From: Hemileia vastatrix
Taxonomy: Eukaryota; Basidiomycota; Pucciniomycetes; Pucciniales; Zaghouaniaceae
Assembly (NCBI GenBank): GCA_030280995.1
Contig: JASXTE010000009.1
Span: 2,822,501-2,886,500, forward strand
Reading direction: 5' to 3'
DNA length: 64,000 bases
This document shows positions 31,215 through 42,328 of the stretch, one piece after another (the first letter of the stretch is position 1; every line of letters starts with the position of its first letter). The position numbers were made by a program, and so were the translations under genes. The notes under the pieces were generated by a model that was given only the letters and a program-made list of their open reading frames with translations, ran no database searches and had not been told where the DNA came from.

Positions 31215-33344
31215 TCAATCTGCATTTACTTCTTCGTGTAAACGATCTAAAGTAAGAGTAAAATCCTCCATTACAGAGTCAAGTTTTGGGGACAGGAGTA
31301 CCCAGTTGGGTGGAGGTCCATTACCTACATGTTTTTCGAACGTATCCCAGAGCCATCCGACTCTGTCTCCCCACTGGGTCTCCATTCCTTTGTCGTGGCT
31401 CATTTTTAAGGTGATTGCCTTCCTCACACTTTGGCTTAAATCTGTGGTGTCAAGGTGGGCCAAAGTGTAATAACAAAAAATCTTCATTGGATAGTCTTCA
31501 ATATTGAGCGTGGGGGGATTTACCGTTAGGTGTTCTATTAAGATGGGTAGCAGGTATGCTTCAAACTGCTTTTTTAACAGAGATCTATCCTCCATATAAA
31601 GCTGTTCGTCAAAAAAGTGCCAAAAACGACTAGCCGAAAATGTTATCGGAAAATTTAGATTAAATGATGTTCTCATGATGGCTTTCATTTTTTCCGGCCC
31701 TTGCAGTACTTATACATTGAACAGCCAAGTTCAGATTCTTCAGATTATTGATAGGAGTATTTTTTCAAAACTTACCACCGTTAATAGATATTTTTTCTCC
31801 AAAAAGATAAGCCGCAAATCCTTCCAATGGTTGATCAAACTTAAAAATACCATGTGTCCCCATCCCAACCACCATCGCTCTGGCAAAATGTGTATTTTTC
31901 TCAGCTAGATCACACAACACATCCCAAGCAGTAGTGGCGGTTGAATCCTTCAGTCGTATAGATGTAAGCATACTATACTTCCACCGAATACGCTCATGAC
32001 TTTCTATGTCTTTAAAGAAATTCAGTGCAAAGCTTTTAAATAGCTGCTTCTGAGAATCTATTCTAGGTTTGGGTAATGCAATCAACTTTTGTAGTTTTCG
32101 CCCAAGACGTTTCAAATATCCATCCGGAGTGTTTTCCTCTATAAGCTTGAAATAGGTTGGAGCAAAATCACTGGTTCTGAGAAAAGAAGTCGCATATTTT
32201 AGTTTAGGATATCTTTTCCCGATGAAGTCGATAGCAAGTTTGTAAATCGCTTGAATGTTTGGGTCGGGAGTCAAATCAGCTTCCTTTACTATTGCAGCCC
32301 ACAAGTTCTTTTCGTCAGGTCCTAATCCAGGAACAAGTAATTTTTTGATTTCTTTATTCACAACTTTGTCCACAAACGATTTCCACTCTTGTTTAACAGT
32401 TACATCGAGATTAGCAACCTTTGCATCCAGCTCGTCCAGCAAGATTAAAAATCTATTTAAGTTTTGTTGTACGTGTAATACTGATAGAAAAATATTTTAA
32501 TCTCGTGAACATCGACTTGAATATTTCCAAATACATACCATCTGAAGATACAAAATTGTCAGATCAACACAGAAATTTAAAGAAAAATTTTTTATAACTA
32601 CTTTTTAATTTTCCTAAGTCGTATACCTGATTCAATTCGCGAGTATTCCAGTTCTCTTTTGAAACCCATTGTCGCGAGAAAAGGTAATGTTCAATATAAG
32701 CTGCAAAATATAACTGTTGAATATTACGTCTCTGCTTTTTTCACTTTCATAAAAGATAGATGGATTTTACCACATGCAAGCTTGAATTTGAAAACTTCTG
32801 TCTTTGATTCGTCGAACCCTATCTCATGAGGGTGCACAGTCCCTTCCAATTCTTTGATTTTTGTCTCTAGGCAGTATTTTGCATAGTAGTACAATGTGCG
32901 AGAAGGACAAATTCCTGCCGCTGAGTACATTGAGGTTGTCTCTTTAGTCAGTTTGCGCAACTTCTTCAATTCTGCACCAGGTTGTATAAACAAGTTTTGA
33001 AGTAACAATTTGACTTTGTAGTCTTGAATTTTCAATGCTGTTATGCTTTTAGTAATGATGCTTTTGAAATGTATCTCATCTAGATATTCCTTCGATGTTG
33101 GATCAGCAAGCAAGTTATCAATTTGTCTTCGGAGATCACTTTTAAGCAATTCTTTTTTTGATAAATCACAGAATGCATCGTAAGTCTCTTGAACCTCGGC
33201 TTTTATTCGAGGAGTTGGTTTTAGTGCGTCATTTTGCGCGAGTTCGCTGGAAACACTTGAAAATATTCTGAATGAAACCTGGCAAAATACTGTCAATGGG
33301 AAAATAATCACATAACATGTCAGCAGCGTTTTTCTTGATCTCAT
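31215..33344 (-). CDS. Predicted secreted protein, five exons, 617 aa (candidate effector)
   Basis: Inferred exons on the minus strand: 33344-32771, 32700-32627, 32541-32535, 32480-31776 and 31708-31215. Introns are 70, 85, 54 and 67 bp, all GT-AG, and joined codons stay in frame to a TGA at 31215-31217. The ATG at 33344 is the first in its frame. The protein starts MRSRKTLLTCYVIIFPLTVF, a signal peptide with likely cleavage after Cys21 (C-QVSFR). The mature part is soluble and helical with no transmembrane segment; landmarks are IQPGAELKKLRKLTKE, HYLFSRQWVSKENWNTRELN, LLDELDAKVANLDVTVKQEW and WGDRVGWLWDTFEKHVG. No domain was recognised. It is not transposon-like and has no internal stop. It lies between nests of transposons, a common place for rust effector genes; that role is inference. 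The 7-nt third exon is the weakest part of the model. Confidence 0.75.
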
Positions 33345-33371
33345 GTTTGTGAGTTGGTTGTAAAACACCAA

Positions 33372-35010
33372 AAGTGAATATTGAAGATAAAAGTAATAGG
33401 TTAGTAAAAGTGTTAGATTAAAGATGTCATAGCTTTGTGTCCGTTCGTCCTACCCAACAAATGTTTCGCAAATTTTGAAACAAGTAATATGTGGCTCTAA
33501 AAATCATTTGTAGCTAAACTATCTTGAGAAAAGTCTAACTGAAGGTTTAAGAAGAAAGTTGGGGATCATCTATGAATAAACAAATTATCCCAATCCACCC
33601 AAAAATCGAACCCACTACGGTTTCTTCAACAACTAAATTACGGTACTTTTAAGCTCGGGATCAATATATCCTAAGTAATCAAAAAGACAGTGACATTCCT
33701 CATAAAGTTAGCCCCTATTGACTTAAGGTACAATTTAGAGCTCAAACTTGTCATTGGAAAGTGATAATGAGATATTGTTAGGATAATTTTATTTTACGGT
33801 ATGATTTTTTTATTTAGAGCATCTACCCCCGTTCCAATAAATATTCAGTATCTATTTGCATTTTACTTTGGCTGATTGCTAATGAAATTCCTCATTCATC
33901 CCTCGTATGCAGTATCTTTTGCAATTTATCATTTAAACATAAAATTCATTCCTAACATTTTTGTGTTCAGTAAGCAAGACTCAACTGTAAACTCCACTTT
34001 TTTTTCAACATGCCATTTACAGTCAAGTCACAAAAGCTTGTGACCGAAAGATTTTGTGTTCATTTCTTACTTGATTGACTCACCCAATAAGACTAGGTCT
34101 AAACCAAAGAAAGAACTCAACAATCAAGATTGTAGTGAAGGTTATGAAAGATAATGATGTGTTACCTTATTATGATTAGTGTTCCTAGTAGTTTTCCTTA
34201 TTTTTATTTCCTCTATGTTTTTTTCCTTTCCTTGTAGTTCCTAGTTCCTTGTCCTTGTTCCGTAAGTGAAGCGGGGATAAAATTATTGTCTAGACATTTA
34301 AAGAGCCAAGTTGTTGTATTTTTCGGCATCTCAATCTATCATTCCATTATTGAGATCGCCAATTTTATTCTTTTATTTATCTTTTATTTTTATCTTTTCA
34401 TTTCTAGTTTTATTGCTCTGCCCCATTCCTGCTCTCCGCTCGCTCCGTTCCCTTCTCCACTCGCTCCGTTATTTTATCAATAGTGTTAACTAAATTTGAG
34501 GACTAGTCTTTCTTAAAGGCCATAATCAACTCATGAAAGACTACTTTAACACCAACTCATTTATGCTAATCCATGAAATGGCGAGCTGTTCTGCCTTCTG
34601 GGGTGTCCAGTTTGGCGATCGCTTTTTCCTAGAGTCACTCGACATACTCTAAGCAGATATTAGTTGTTATGGGAAGCAAGGATATATAAATGGTAATTTA
34701 TGATGAGTAGTAGTGAGGTGTAATGAGATTTGGGATGTTAAATGAAAATGAAAAAAAGCTAAGAAGAGGGAAGTAGTAAATTAGGTTTTTGACAAGTGAG
34801 CCACGAAATGATTTAAAGCCAAGATAATGTAATGAATCAAATATCTTTCAGTAAAAATATGTGTTTGCATCCAATATGTAATGAAATCAATTGCTAATGA
34901 GGGGCTTTAATGGCACGGAGGATGAATACTCGCTCAAAAGTCGATAAAGTATGCATACCAAACAACTTTACCAAAACAGAGGTAGATGCCATTAGTATAC
35001 ACTCCTTGTG
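33372..35010. other. Gene-free stretch upstream of the secreted-protein gene
   Basis: It includes the promoter side of the gene at 33344; no clear TATA box was seen. At 34425-34470, CGCTCCGTT occurs twice with CTCCGCTCG beside it. ORFs at 34286-34493 are translations of T-rich DNA. It may hold an old solo LTR, but no boundaries could be fixed. Confidence 0.4.
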
Positions 35011-35015
35011 TGGAT

Positions 35016-35647
35016 TGTTAGAAAATTGAATCCCTGAGTCTACATTCTTTTACTCTTTTACTATGTTGAAATTGTAATCATTAACTTACCTTTGATGTTA
35101 CCTGAGTTTATGCTACAACCTTTGCTATCAAATGCCTTCATTACTCTTGTCCTTACTCTAATACTAACATATGCTCCACAACCTATTTGTTGAGTCGTGT
35201 GTGCTTACACCTACTTGTACTCATACAAGAACTTCCCTATGTCCTGTGTTCCCAATTCTTGATCCTACTTCTCCATTGTTATTGTCCTGAATTGAGAATG
35301 GAATCTTGTGTATTTAAGGAGGCTCTTCAAGCCTAACCTCCTCACTGATCTCATATCAATTCAGGTACGTTCATCTTTTTTATCCTTTACAAGTCCTCTA
35401 TTCCTTATCAAATTAGGTTACTTTTACTATAGGTATTTTCCAAATACTTGTTTCATTCTTGATATAAAGCTAGTGCTTATATCATTTCATTCCACTTAAT
35501 GTGCTTCCTCATCTATTCCTCTTGCTTTATTTAGTTTTTAGTTGCTTGACTGATCCCATCTCAATTCAGGTATTTTCCAAATACTCGTTTCATTCTTGAT
35601 ATAAAACTAGCACTTATATCATTTCATTCCACTTAAGTTCTTCAATA
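35016..35647 (+). repeat. 5' LTR of the copia element
   Basis: 632 bp beginning TGTTAGAAAATTGAATC. It contains an internal direct duplication of about 69 bp (35431-35499 and 35568-35636). GTGTATTTAAGGAGG at about 35309-35323 is a possible TATA region. Confidence 0.9.
35431..35636. repeat. Duplicated block inside the copia LTR
   Basis: AGGTATTTTCCAAATAC, TTTCATTCTTGATATAAA and TATCATTTCATTCCACTTAA occur at 35431-35499 and again at 35568-35636. Each is preceded at some distance by CTCAATTCAGG-like sequence. The 3' LTR has the same duplication, so it predates the insertion. Confidence 0.85.
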
Positions 35648-35726
35648 GATTATGAGACCAGAGTCTATCCACTAAAATCAACATATTCACGTATCTAAAT
35701 CAATATCACAATCTATTTTATCTAAA

Positions 35727-36470
35727 ATGGAAAATGTCGTTAATTCAACCGCTACACCCCAAGGCAACAGTGGTATCCCTCTGCTGACTAAGGATAATTA
35801 TCAAATTTGGTTGTACCAAATGCGCAGTCTTTTTCTTCAAAAAAATACCTTTGATTTAGTTGTCCTCAATCAAGGTCCTCCATCTGAAGAAGAAAATGTA
35901 AAAATCGAAAACTATTAATTACGATTTCAGAAGGCCCTTGGTGCTATCACTCAATACATGGATGGCTACCATTTCCAGTGTTTTATCAATACTACCACCA
36001 AAAGTCATCCCCACCTCCTTTGGAAGGCCTTATCGGATCACTATTGTTCTACCAGCAAAGCCAACCAAATGCGGGGTTTTCAAAGATTTTCCCTTGTCTC
36101 CTACCCTGGTGATGCTACCAAGTACATTGAGCTAATCAAGTTCCTCAAATCAGACCTTGGGGCTGTCAGCATCAAACTCAAAGAAAACCTTCTTGTCTCC
36201 TATTTTTTATTTTGACTTCCATCTGAATTCTCCTCTCTCTGTAATGCTCTTACCAACAATACTTTTGCAAGAAAAAATCTATTACTATAAACAAACTGGT
36301 TCTGGCTCTCAACAAATATCAACTCTAACAATGCAATATCACTACTCCTGAATTCTCTAAAGCTCTCAAAGCTGTCGACAAAAAATCTTATGAATTCTGT
36401 TCCAATGGTTGTCACAACCCTAAAACCAAGCACTCTGAAGAGCAATGCTTCCAGTTACACCCACACTTAA
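35727..36470 (+). pseudogene. copia gag
   Basis: ATG at 35727 (MENVVNSTATPQGNSGIPLL), then TKDNYQIWLYQMRSLFLQ, the standard copia Gag start. A stop at 35916 and frame changes follow; the frame at 35938-36213 carries KALGAITQYMDGYHFQCFIN-type Gag helices. A knuckle-like run EFCSNGCHNPKTKHSEEQCF lies at about 36392-36450 (Cys-Cys-His-Cys order). Confidence 0.8.
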
Positions 36471-37004
36471 AAAGAAAACTGGTTCTCAAAAAAACAACTT
36501 AACCTTGGACCTTTCTGAAGTCCAGCCTACAAGCTCAGTTGGTCTTTCAGCCATACCTGTTGCCAACCCACACTGCTATGTTTTGGACAGTGGCGCTACC
36601 AAACACATGTCTGTTATCAAGATCTATTCTTCAATTATTTCCTTCTCAAAACCAAAATCCTGTTTGGTGATGGCTCTTCTACAATGAGTGAGGGTCACAG
36701 TTCCATCTCTCTTAACATCAATGACAAATCAGTTACCTTGAACAATTGTCTTCATGTCCCCTCCCTGAAAATTGACCTAATCAGTTTACTGGCCCTAAGC
36801 AAGGTGTTTCCAAAACTCAGCCTCAATATTGACAACTCCTTGTTTAAATTAAGTGCTGAAACCTCTACCCTTCTCACTGGGACCATCAAGGGAAAACTAT
36901 TCTACATTAGCGGTAAATTCAGTGTGTCTCATTCATCTCTCTTCTTAAGCAGTGATTCTTACTCTACCTGTAACAACAGGTTAGGCCATCCTAGTCATAA
37001 TTAG
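36445..37004 (+). pseudogene. copia protease and start of integrase
   Basis: Encodes HCYVLDSGATKHMSVIKIYS, the D-S-G-A protease loop, then (after a frame change at 36685) LNNCLHVPSLKIDLISLLAL, a conserved copia protease motif. It ends in NNRLGHPSHN, the first His of the integrase GAG-preintegrase finger. Confidence 0.85.
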
Positions 37005-37760
37005 TTGGTAATGCTGAATAAAGAGTTTATTTTTTTCCTGTCAAAGAGATTGAGTTTTTCTGTGAGAGTTGTGTTAAAGCTAAGATTAGTCATAAAACTT
37101 ATTCTGGTACTATACCTAAAGCTACACATCCTCTTGAGTATATACACACATATTTGAGTGGCAGCATAAGTCCTGCTTCTTTTGGTGGAGGCAAATACTA
37201 CTACCAACTTACAGACACTTATTCTTCTTATTTCTTTATATACATATAAAAGAATAAGTCAGATACATTATCTGTATTTATCAAATTCAAAAAATTAATT
37301 GAAAATCAACTTTTCACAAAAATTGCTCATCTGGTAAACAATGGTGGTGGAGAATTTTGTAACCGTGAATTTCTGAATTTTCTTGACACTGAAGGAGTCC
37401 GAATTCACATCACTTATCCTTACTCACCCCAGCAAAATCCTATTTCTGAAAGAGGCAACTATAATACTACAGAAAAGGCTAAGGCAATGTTATTTCAATG
37501 AAATCTGTCTACTGAGCTCTGGGGTGAGGCAGTAAATACTTCTGTTTATCTTCACAGCCACACTCAGACTAAAAGTCAAGCTATGAAAATCCCATATGAG
37601 GTTCTCTTCAAACAGAAACAAAAAATCAATTACCTTTGAACCTTTGGTTGCAGTGCCTATGCCCTTCTTCCTAAAAACCTCAGAAAAGGAAAATTTGACA
37701 ATGCCTCTAAACACCTTATCCTCATTGGTTATGATCAAAAATTATCATCCTACAAACTCA
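37005..37760 (+). pseudogene. copia integrase
   Basis: Frames between 37040 and 37760 give FFCESCVKAKISHKTYSGTI (the CxxC half of the finger), YYQLTDTYSSY (first Asp), NNGGGEFCNREFLNFLDTEG (NGxEF, where the second Asp region is altered) and PYSPQQNPISERGNYNT (P-Q-QNP-x-ERxN with the Glu). Stops at about 37246, 37499 and 37636 interrupt it. Confidence 0.8.
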
Positions 37761-38079
37761 TGGATCCAGTCCCACTAAGAACCTCTTATTTGCACAATGT
37801 CATTTTTAATGAATCTCAATTTCCTTTTACAGAACTTCATAAATGCTCCAATGCTCCAGTTATCCTTCCCTATCCCAAACTAAATGAAGAACTGTCTCCT
37901 ATTCCTGCTTCTCATTCTGAAGCTGTCACAGATCCTGAATGTTGCTCAACCCCTAATGATTCAACATCTCCAACTTCCTCAAATCCCTCTGAACCACCAA
38001 TTCCAAAAAACAATCAAACTTATGTGAAAGATTGTCACACTTATACCAATGGCACCATATCCAAATTCAAAGCTTGATT

Positions 38080-38730
38080 ATGCGCCCAGGGATTTTCCCA
38101 ACTTCATGGCATTGATTATTTTGATACTTCTACACCAACAGGTCAATTAACTATGTTCCAAACCCTTTTTGTTCTTGCTGCTTTACAGTGACTTGAGTTC
38201 CACCATATGGATGTCAAAGGGTCATTCCCTCATGGAGTCCTTGAAGAAGAAGTTTATATGAAGGTACCTAATGGTGTGTCACCCACCTTCAACTTCCAAA
38301 ATCCTGTGCTTAAACTAAAGAAATCAATTTATGGTTTAAAACAATCCACAGGTTGTTGGTCTAAAGAAATTAATAATTTTTTAACTTCATCCATTTCTTT
38401 CCATCAGCAGCTGATCATTGCTTGTTTATTTCATCCAATAAAACTAATCCAACTTATGTTTACCTACATGTTGATGACATGGCTATATTCAGCAAAAATG
38501 ATACTCACTTCAAAAAACTAATTTCTTCCAGATACAGCATGGATGACTTGGGTGAAGCACAATTTTTCCTGGGTATGAAGATTTTGTGGAATAGAAAGGA
38601 AAAATATATCAGCTTTTCACAGCTCTCTTATTGTCTAAATTTACTAAGAGAGTATCAACTATCTGAATGTAAATCTGTCACTACTCTTTACTTCCACATT
38701 TACATCTACTTCCAGCTACTCCCAAGGAAA
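38080..38730 (+). pseudogene. copia reverse transcriptase
   Basis: Encodes HHMDVKGSFPHGVLEEEVYM (motif A; the usual MDVKxAFLxG), KLKKSIYGLKQSTGCW (motif B) and YVYLHVDDMAIFSKNDTHFK (motif C, VDD), then MDDLGEAQFFLGMKI. Stops and frameshifts lie at about 38190, between 38390 and 38420, and after 38700. Confidence 0.88.
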
Positions 38731-38771
38731 TCTCAGAGTTTGATAAACTCCAAATCAGCTATCAAAGTACA

Positions 38772-39440
38772 GTGGGCTCCTTTAACTATTTAGTTCAGTG
38801 TACTCAACAAGATCTCTCCTTTGCAGTCAGTCAACTATTGCATCATCTCAAAAAACCTGGAATCAATCACTGGATAGCCTTCAAGCATGTAATGAGGTAC
38901 TTGGCTGGAACATACAATTTATCTCTCCATTATGGGAACAAATCTTTCAAAAACCCACTATTTCACATTGGCCATCATTCTTACTCATTACCAATTGGAT
39001 TTTCTGATTCTGATTGGGCTGGTTGCCCCTCTACCAGACACTCTACTTTGGGTTACCTATTCTTATTAAATGGTGCTGCCATTTAATGGCAGTCTAAGAA
39101 ACAACCAACCGTTGCTCTATCTGCCTCTGAAGCTGAGTATAAATTGTGTTGTTCTGCTGGTCAAGAGGCCATTTGGCTCTGATCACTCATTACCTCTCTA
39201 GGAATCACTATTGATAAACCGAATCTCCTCTATGGCGACAATAAAGGAGAAAGTGCATTAACCAACAATCTAGTCTTCCAAGAAGAACAAAACAAATTGA
39301 AGCTCAACATCATTGGATTCAAGAGCAAGTGGCGGCTCATATCATCAAAACTCCTTATGTACCTAAGGATCAAATGCTAGTAGATTCCCTTACCAAATCT
39401 ACTCCCAACAAGAATCACTCCAACTTTTTTTCTGCCTGCG
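38772..39440 (+). pseudogene. copia RNase H and C-terminus
   Basis: Starts MGSFNYLVQCTQQDLSFAVS (the GSLxYL motif), continues MRYLAGTYNLSLHYG and GFSDSDWAGCPSTRHSTLGY (first Asp of RNase H), with a stop at 39085. It resumes in frame with TVALSASEAEYK (catalytic Glu) and LLYGDNKG (Asp). The order and spacing are normal for copia. Confidence 0.85.
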
Positions 39441-39471
39441 GTTTAAAAAATGTAAACAAAAGCAGGGGGGG

Positions 39472-40102
39472 TGTTAGAAAAATGAATTCCTGAGTCTAAA
39501 TTCTTTTACTCCTTTACTATGTTGCGATTGTAATCATTAACTTACCTTTGATGTTACCTGATTTTACACTACAACCTTTGCTATCAAATTCTTTATTACT
39601 CTTGTCCTTACTCTAATACTAACTTATGCTCAACAACCTATTTGTTGAGTCGTGTGTGCTTACACCTACTTGTACTCATACAAGAACTTCACTATGTCCT
39701 GTTTTCCCAATTCTTTTACCTAGTTCTCCATTGTTATTGTTCTGAATTGAGAATGGAATCTTGTGTATTTAAGGAAACTATTCAAGCCTAACTACTTCAC
39801 TGATCTCATATAAATTCAGGTACGTTCATCTTTTTTATCCTTTACAAGTCCTCTATTCCTTATTAAATTAGGTTACTTTTATTATAGGTATTTTCCAAAT
39901 ACTAGTTTAATTCTTGATATAAAGCTAGTGCTTATATCATTTCATTCCACTTAAGGTGCTTCCTCATCTATTCCTCTTGCTGTATTTAGTTTTTATTTTC
40001 TTGACTGATCTCATCTCAATTCAGGTATTTTCCAAATACTCGTTTCATTCTTGATATAAAGCAAGCGCTTATATCATTTCATTCCACTTAAGTTCACCAA
40101 TA
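39472..40102 (+). repeat. 3' LTR of the copia element
   Basis: 631 bp beginning TGTTAGAAAAATGAATTCC. It matches the 5' LTR throughout with roughly 25 visible differences, including the internal duplication, and is followed by the TGGAT target duplication. Confidence 0.9.
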
Positions 40103-40372
40103 TGGATGTATTTAAATTCATACATCTCTATCATTTCTATCTCAGCCAGTTTGGGGCTCAAAAGGAAGGTACAGCTAAGTCATAAAAGCTTGTAAAATTT
40201 TTGACAAAAAAATAAAAGTTTTTCTCAACAAAAAATGATTTTCCTATTCAAAAAGGTTGAGGTTAGGGCAGGGGTACTTTCTTTTGAATAAGAAAATAAT
40301 TTTTTTGTGGGCAAAACTTTTATTTTTTGTTGAAAATTCTGCAAGTTTTGGGACTTGGCTGTAAGAGCATCT

Positions 40373-40651
40373 CACTACAACACATGTTTGTTTTGCCTTG
40401 AGGCACGAAAATTGTGCAACAGTTGCATAACAATTGTTTTTTGCATTAAAACCCACTTAAGACTTTTAGGTTTTGACTACACCGCAGTATCACCATTTAT
40501 ATATTTTCTAGCACTTTTGCAATAATAAAATAACCTTTTGAGATAAAACTACAAGTTGACCTAATTAGTAGCCAATAAAGTTCCTTTAGTTCAAAAAACA
40601 ATTGTTATATAGCTGTTGCTCCCCAAGACAAAACAAACATTTATTGCAGTG
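40373..40651. mobile_element. CACTA-like MITE, 279 bp
   Basis: Ends CACTACAACACATGTTTGTT and, inverted, CACTGCAATAAATGTTTGTT, flanked by TCT at 40370-40372 and 40652-40654. It has no coding capacity. A truncated relative is at 13540-13710. Confidence 0.82.
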
Positions 40652-40654
40652 TCT

Positions 40655-42328
40655 CCAGCCATCTCCATAATTTTTTGGCAAGCATATGGAATTTACAGTG
40701 GTCCACAGACCACTTTTTTTACCCTACTGTGAATCCACCCAACTGTGACTCTTTTAGTCACACTTAATGTGCCAGTAACTCATTGCTCCCCAGCCATTAG
40801 ACTCTGTAAATGCCATTTAATCATTCTTCTTCTCATGTCACATCTCATTTTACTTTGCTATTTTGATGACCAGGAGAGCTTTTATGAGGAGTATGAGTTG
40901 TTTTTTTTCATTCTTAGAACCTCATCACTGAAGACAATCATATGAAAAAAAGAGGTAATTCATCTTAAACATGTTCAAGGCAGTCAGCATCTCCTTAAGG
41001 ACTACTTTTCACTTAATTCAACTTACAACAATTTAATTTTTGAATAACACTTTTGTTTGAGTAAAGATTTATTTAATCAAATTTCTTATGATCTCCAAAA
41101 TCATAACAGGTACTAGAGGTTGAAAACAGTAAGAAATTTAAGAAACATTTTTCTTTTTTATTGTCTTGTTTTTGATTCTTGGTTTATTAATTTTTGAAAA
41201 GGATTATTGTGGGCAAGTTAGCTTGTCGCCACATCAAAAACTTACTTCAGTTTTGTGCCAACTCGCATATGGAAACTGTGCTTACTGCACAGATGAGTAA
41301 ATCTGTATTGAAGAATCTACTGCAATTTATTGTCTCAAAAATTTTGTTAAAGATATAATTTCCTTATACAAAGCCAACTATCTGTGTGAGCCAAATAGTA
41401 GCAAAAAAAATTTATTTTAAAGCAGCATGAGGAAAGAGAATTTTAGGGCTGCCAAGGTACTATTAAAGGGATGCACTGGGCCTGGAAAAGCTGTACAACT
41501 TCATGAGCAGGCCAATATAAGGGAATTAAAAAACTGAAAGTATGATATTGGAAGCTGTGGCTAGCTACAACTTTCAGGTTCAAAATTGTTTTTTTGGCTC
41601 ACATGGAGCACTGAATGTTATAAGTGTGCTTTATTGAAGTAATCTATTTCATAAATTGTTAGCTAGATCTCAAGATGAAATCTATTTAAAAATAAACAAT
41701 CACCAATACAACTCTGGATACTATTTATCCACCTTGGTCTACATTAGTTAAATCTTACACAAACCATCAAGATGATGCGAGCAGGTACTTTTCCAAACTT
41801 CAATAAGCGGCATGAAAAGACATTGAGAGTTCCTTTGGTGTGCTGCAATTAAAATAAGGAATTATTAAAGAACTGTGTTAGTTTTGGGATGTATCTTTTG
41901 TAAAGAACTTGATGGTTTGTTGGGTAATTTTACACAACATGATCATTGAGTCTCATTCTCAAGATAATCCATATATATATGATCAAGAAATTTAATCTGT
42001 TGTTATTACAAACCACCATGATCTGGTTTTATCTCATACACTAAATAGTTACATTCAGCAAAAGGATGAACTATATGACTCAGACACTCATTTTCAACCA
42101 TGTGACAATCTCAAAACACACAACTGGCTTTCTAGGGTCTTGGTGGATTAAATCTATCTTTTATTTTAGCTTTTCAACAAAGCTTCTGCAAAATCTAGAA
42201 CTTGAAGTTTTGTGAATAAAATATTAATATAAAATGATCTACATAAATTAAATAATTAACACAGGTTCATATGGCCACATTAAATCAACATAAAAAGGAA
42301 TTCCTGAAATCTATAAATGTCCACTAAA
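40655..42328. other. Gene-free stretch
   Basis: AT-rich sequence with no ORF of coding character on either strand and no repeat that I could match elsewhere in the window. Confidence 0.4.

Larger units (their letters stand above)
35016..40102 (+). mobile_element. Ty1/copia retrotransposon, full length, decayed
   Basis: LTRs at 35016-35647 and 39472-40102, a 5-bp duplication TGGAT at 35011-35015 and 40103-40107, a polypurine tract AAAAGCAGGGGGGG at 39458-39471, and domain order gag-protease-integrase-RT-RNase H, which identifies Ty1/copia. The coding region is broken by many stops and frameshifts. Confidence 0.93.

Noticed and set aside
34286..34493. Small ORFs with a hydrophobic stretch
   Set aside because: Two overlapping frames of T-rich DNA with no start context, homologue or conserved motif.
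34160..34660. Solo LTR in the intergenic region
   Set aside because: A TGTTA-like start is visible, but no paired end, target duplication or second copy in the window.
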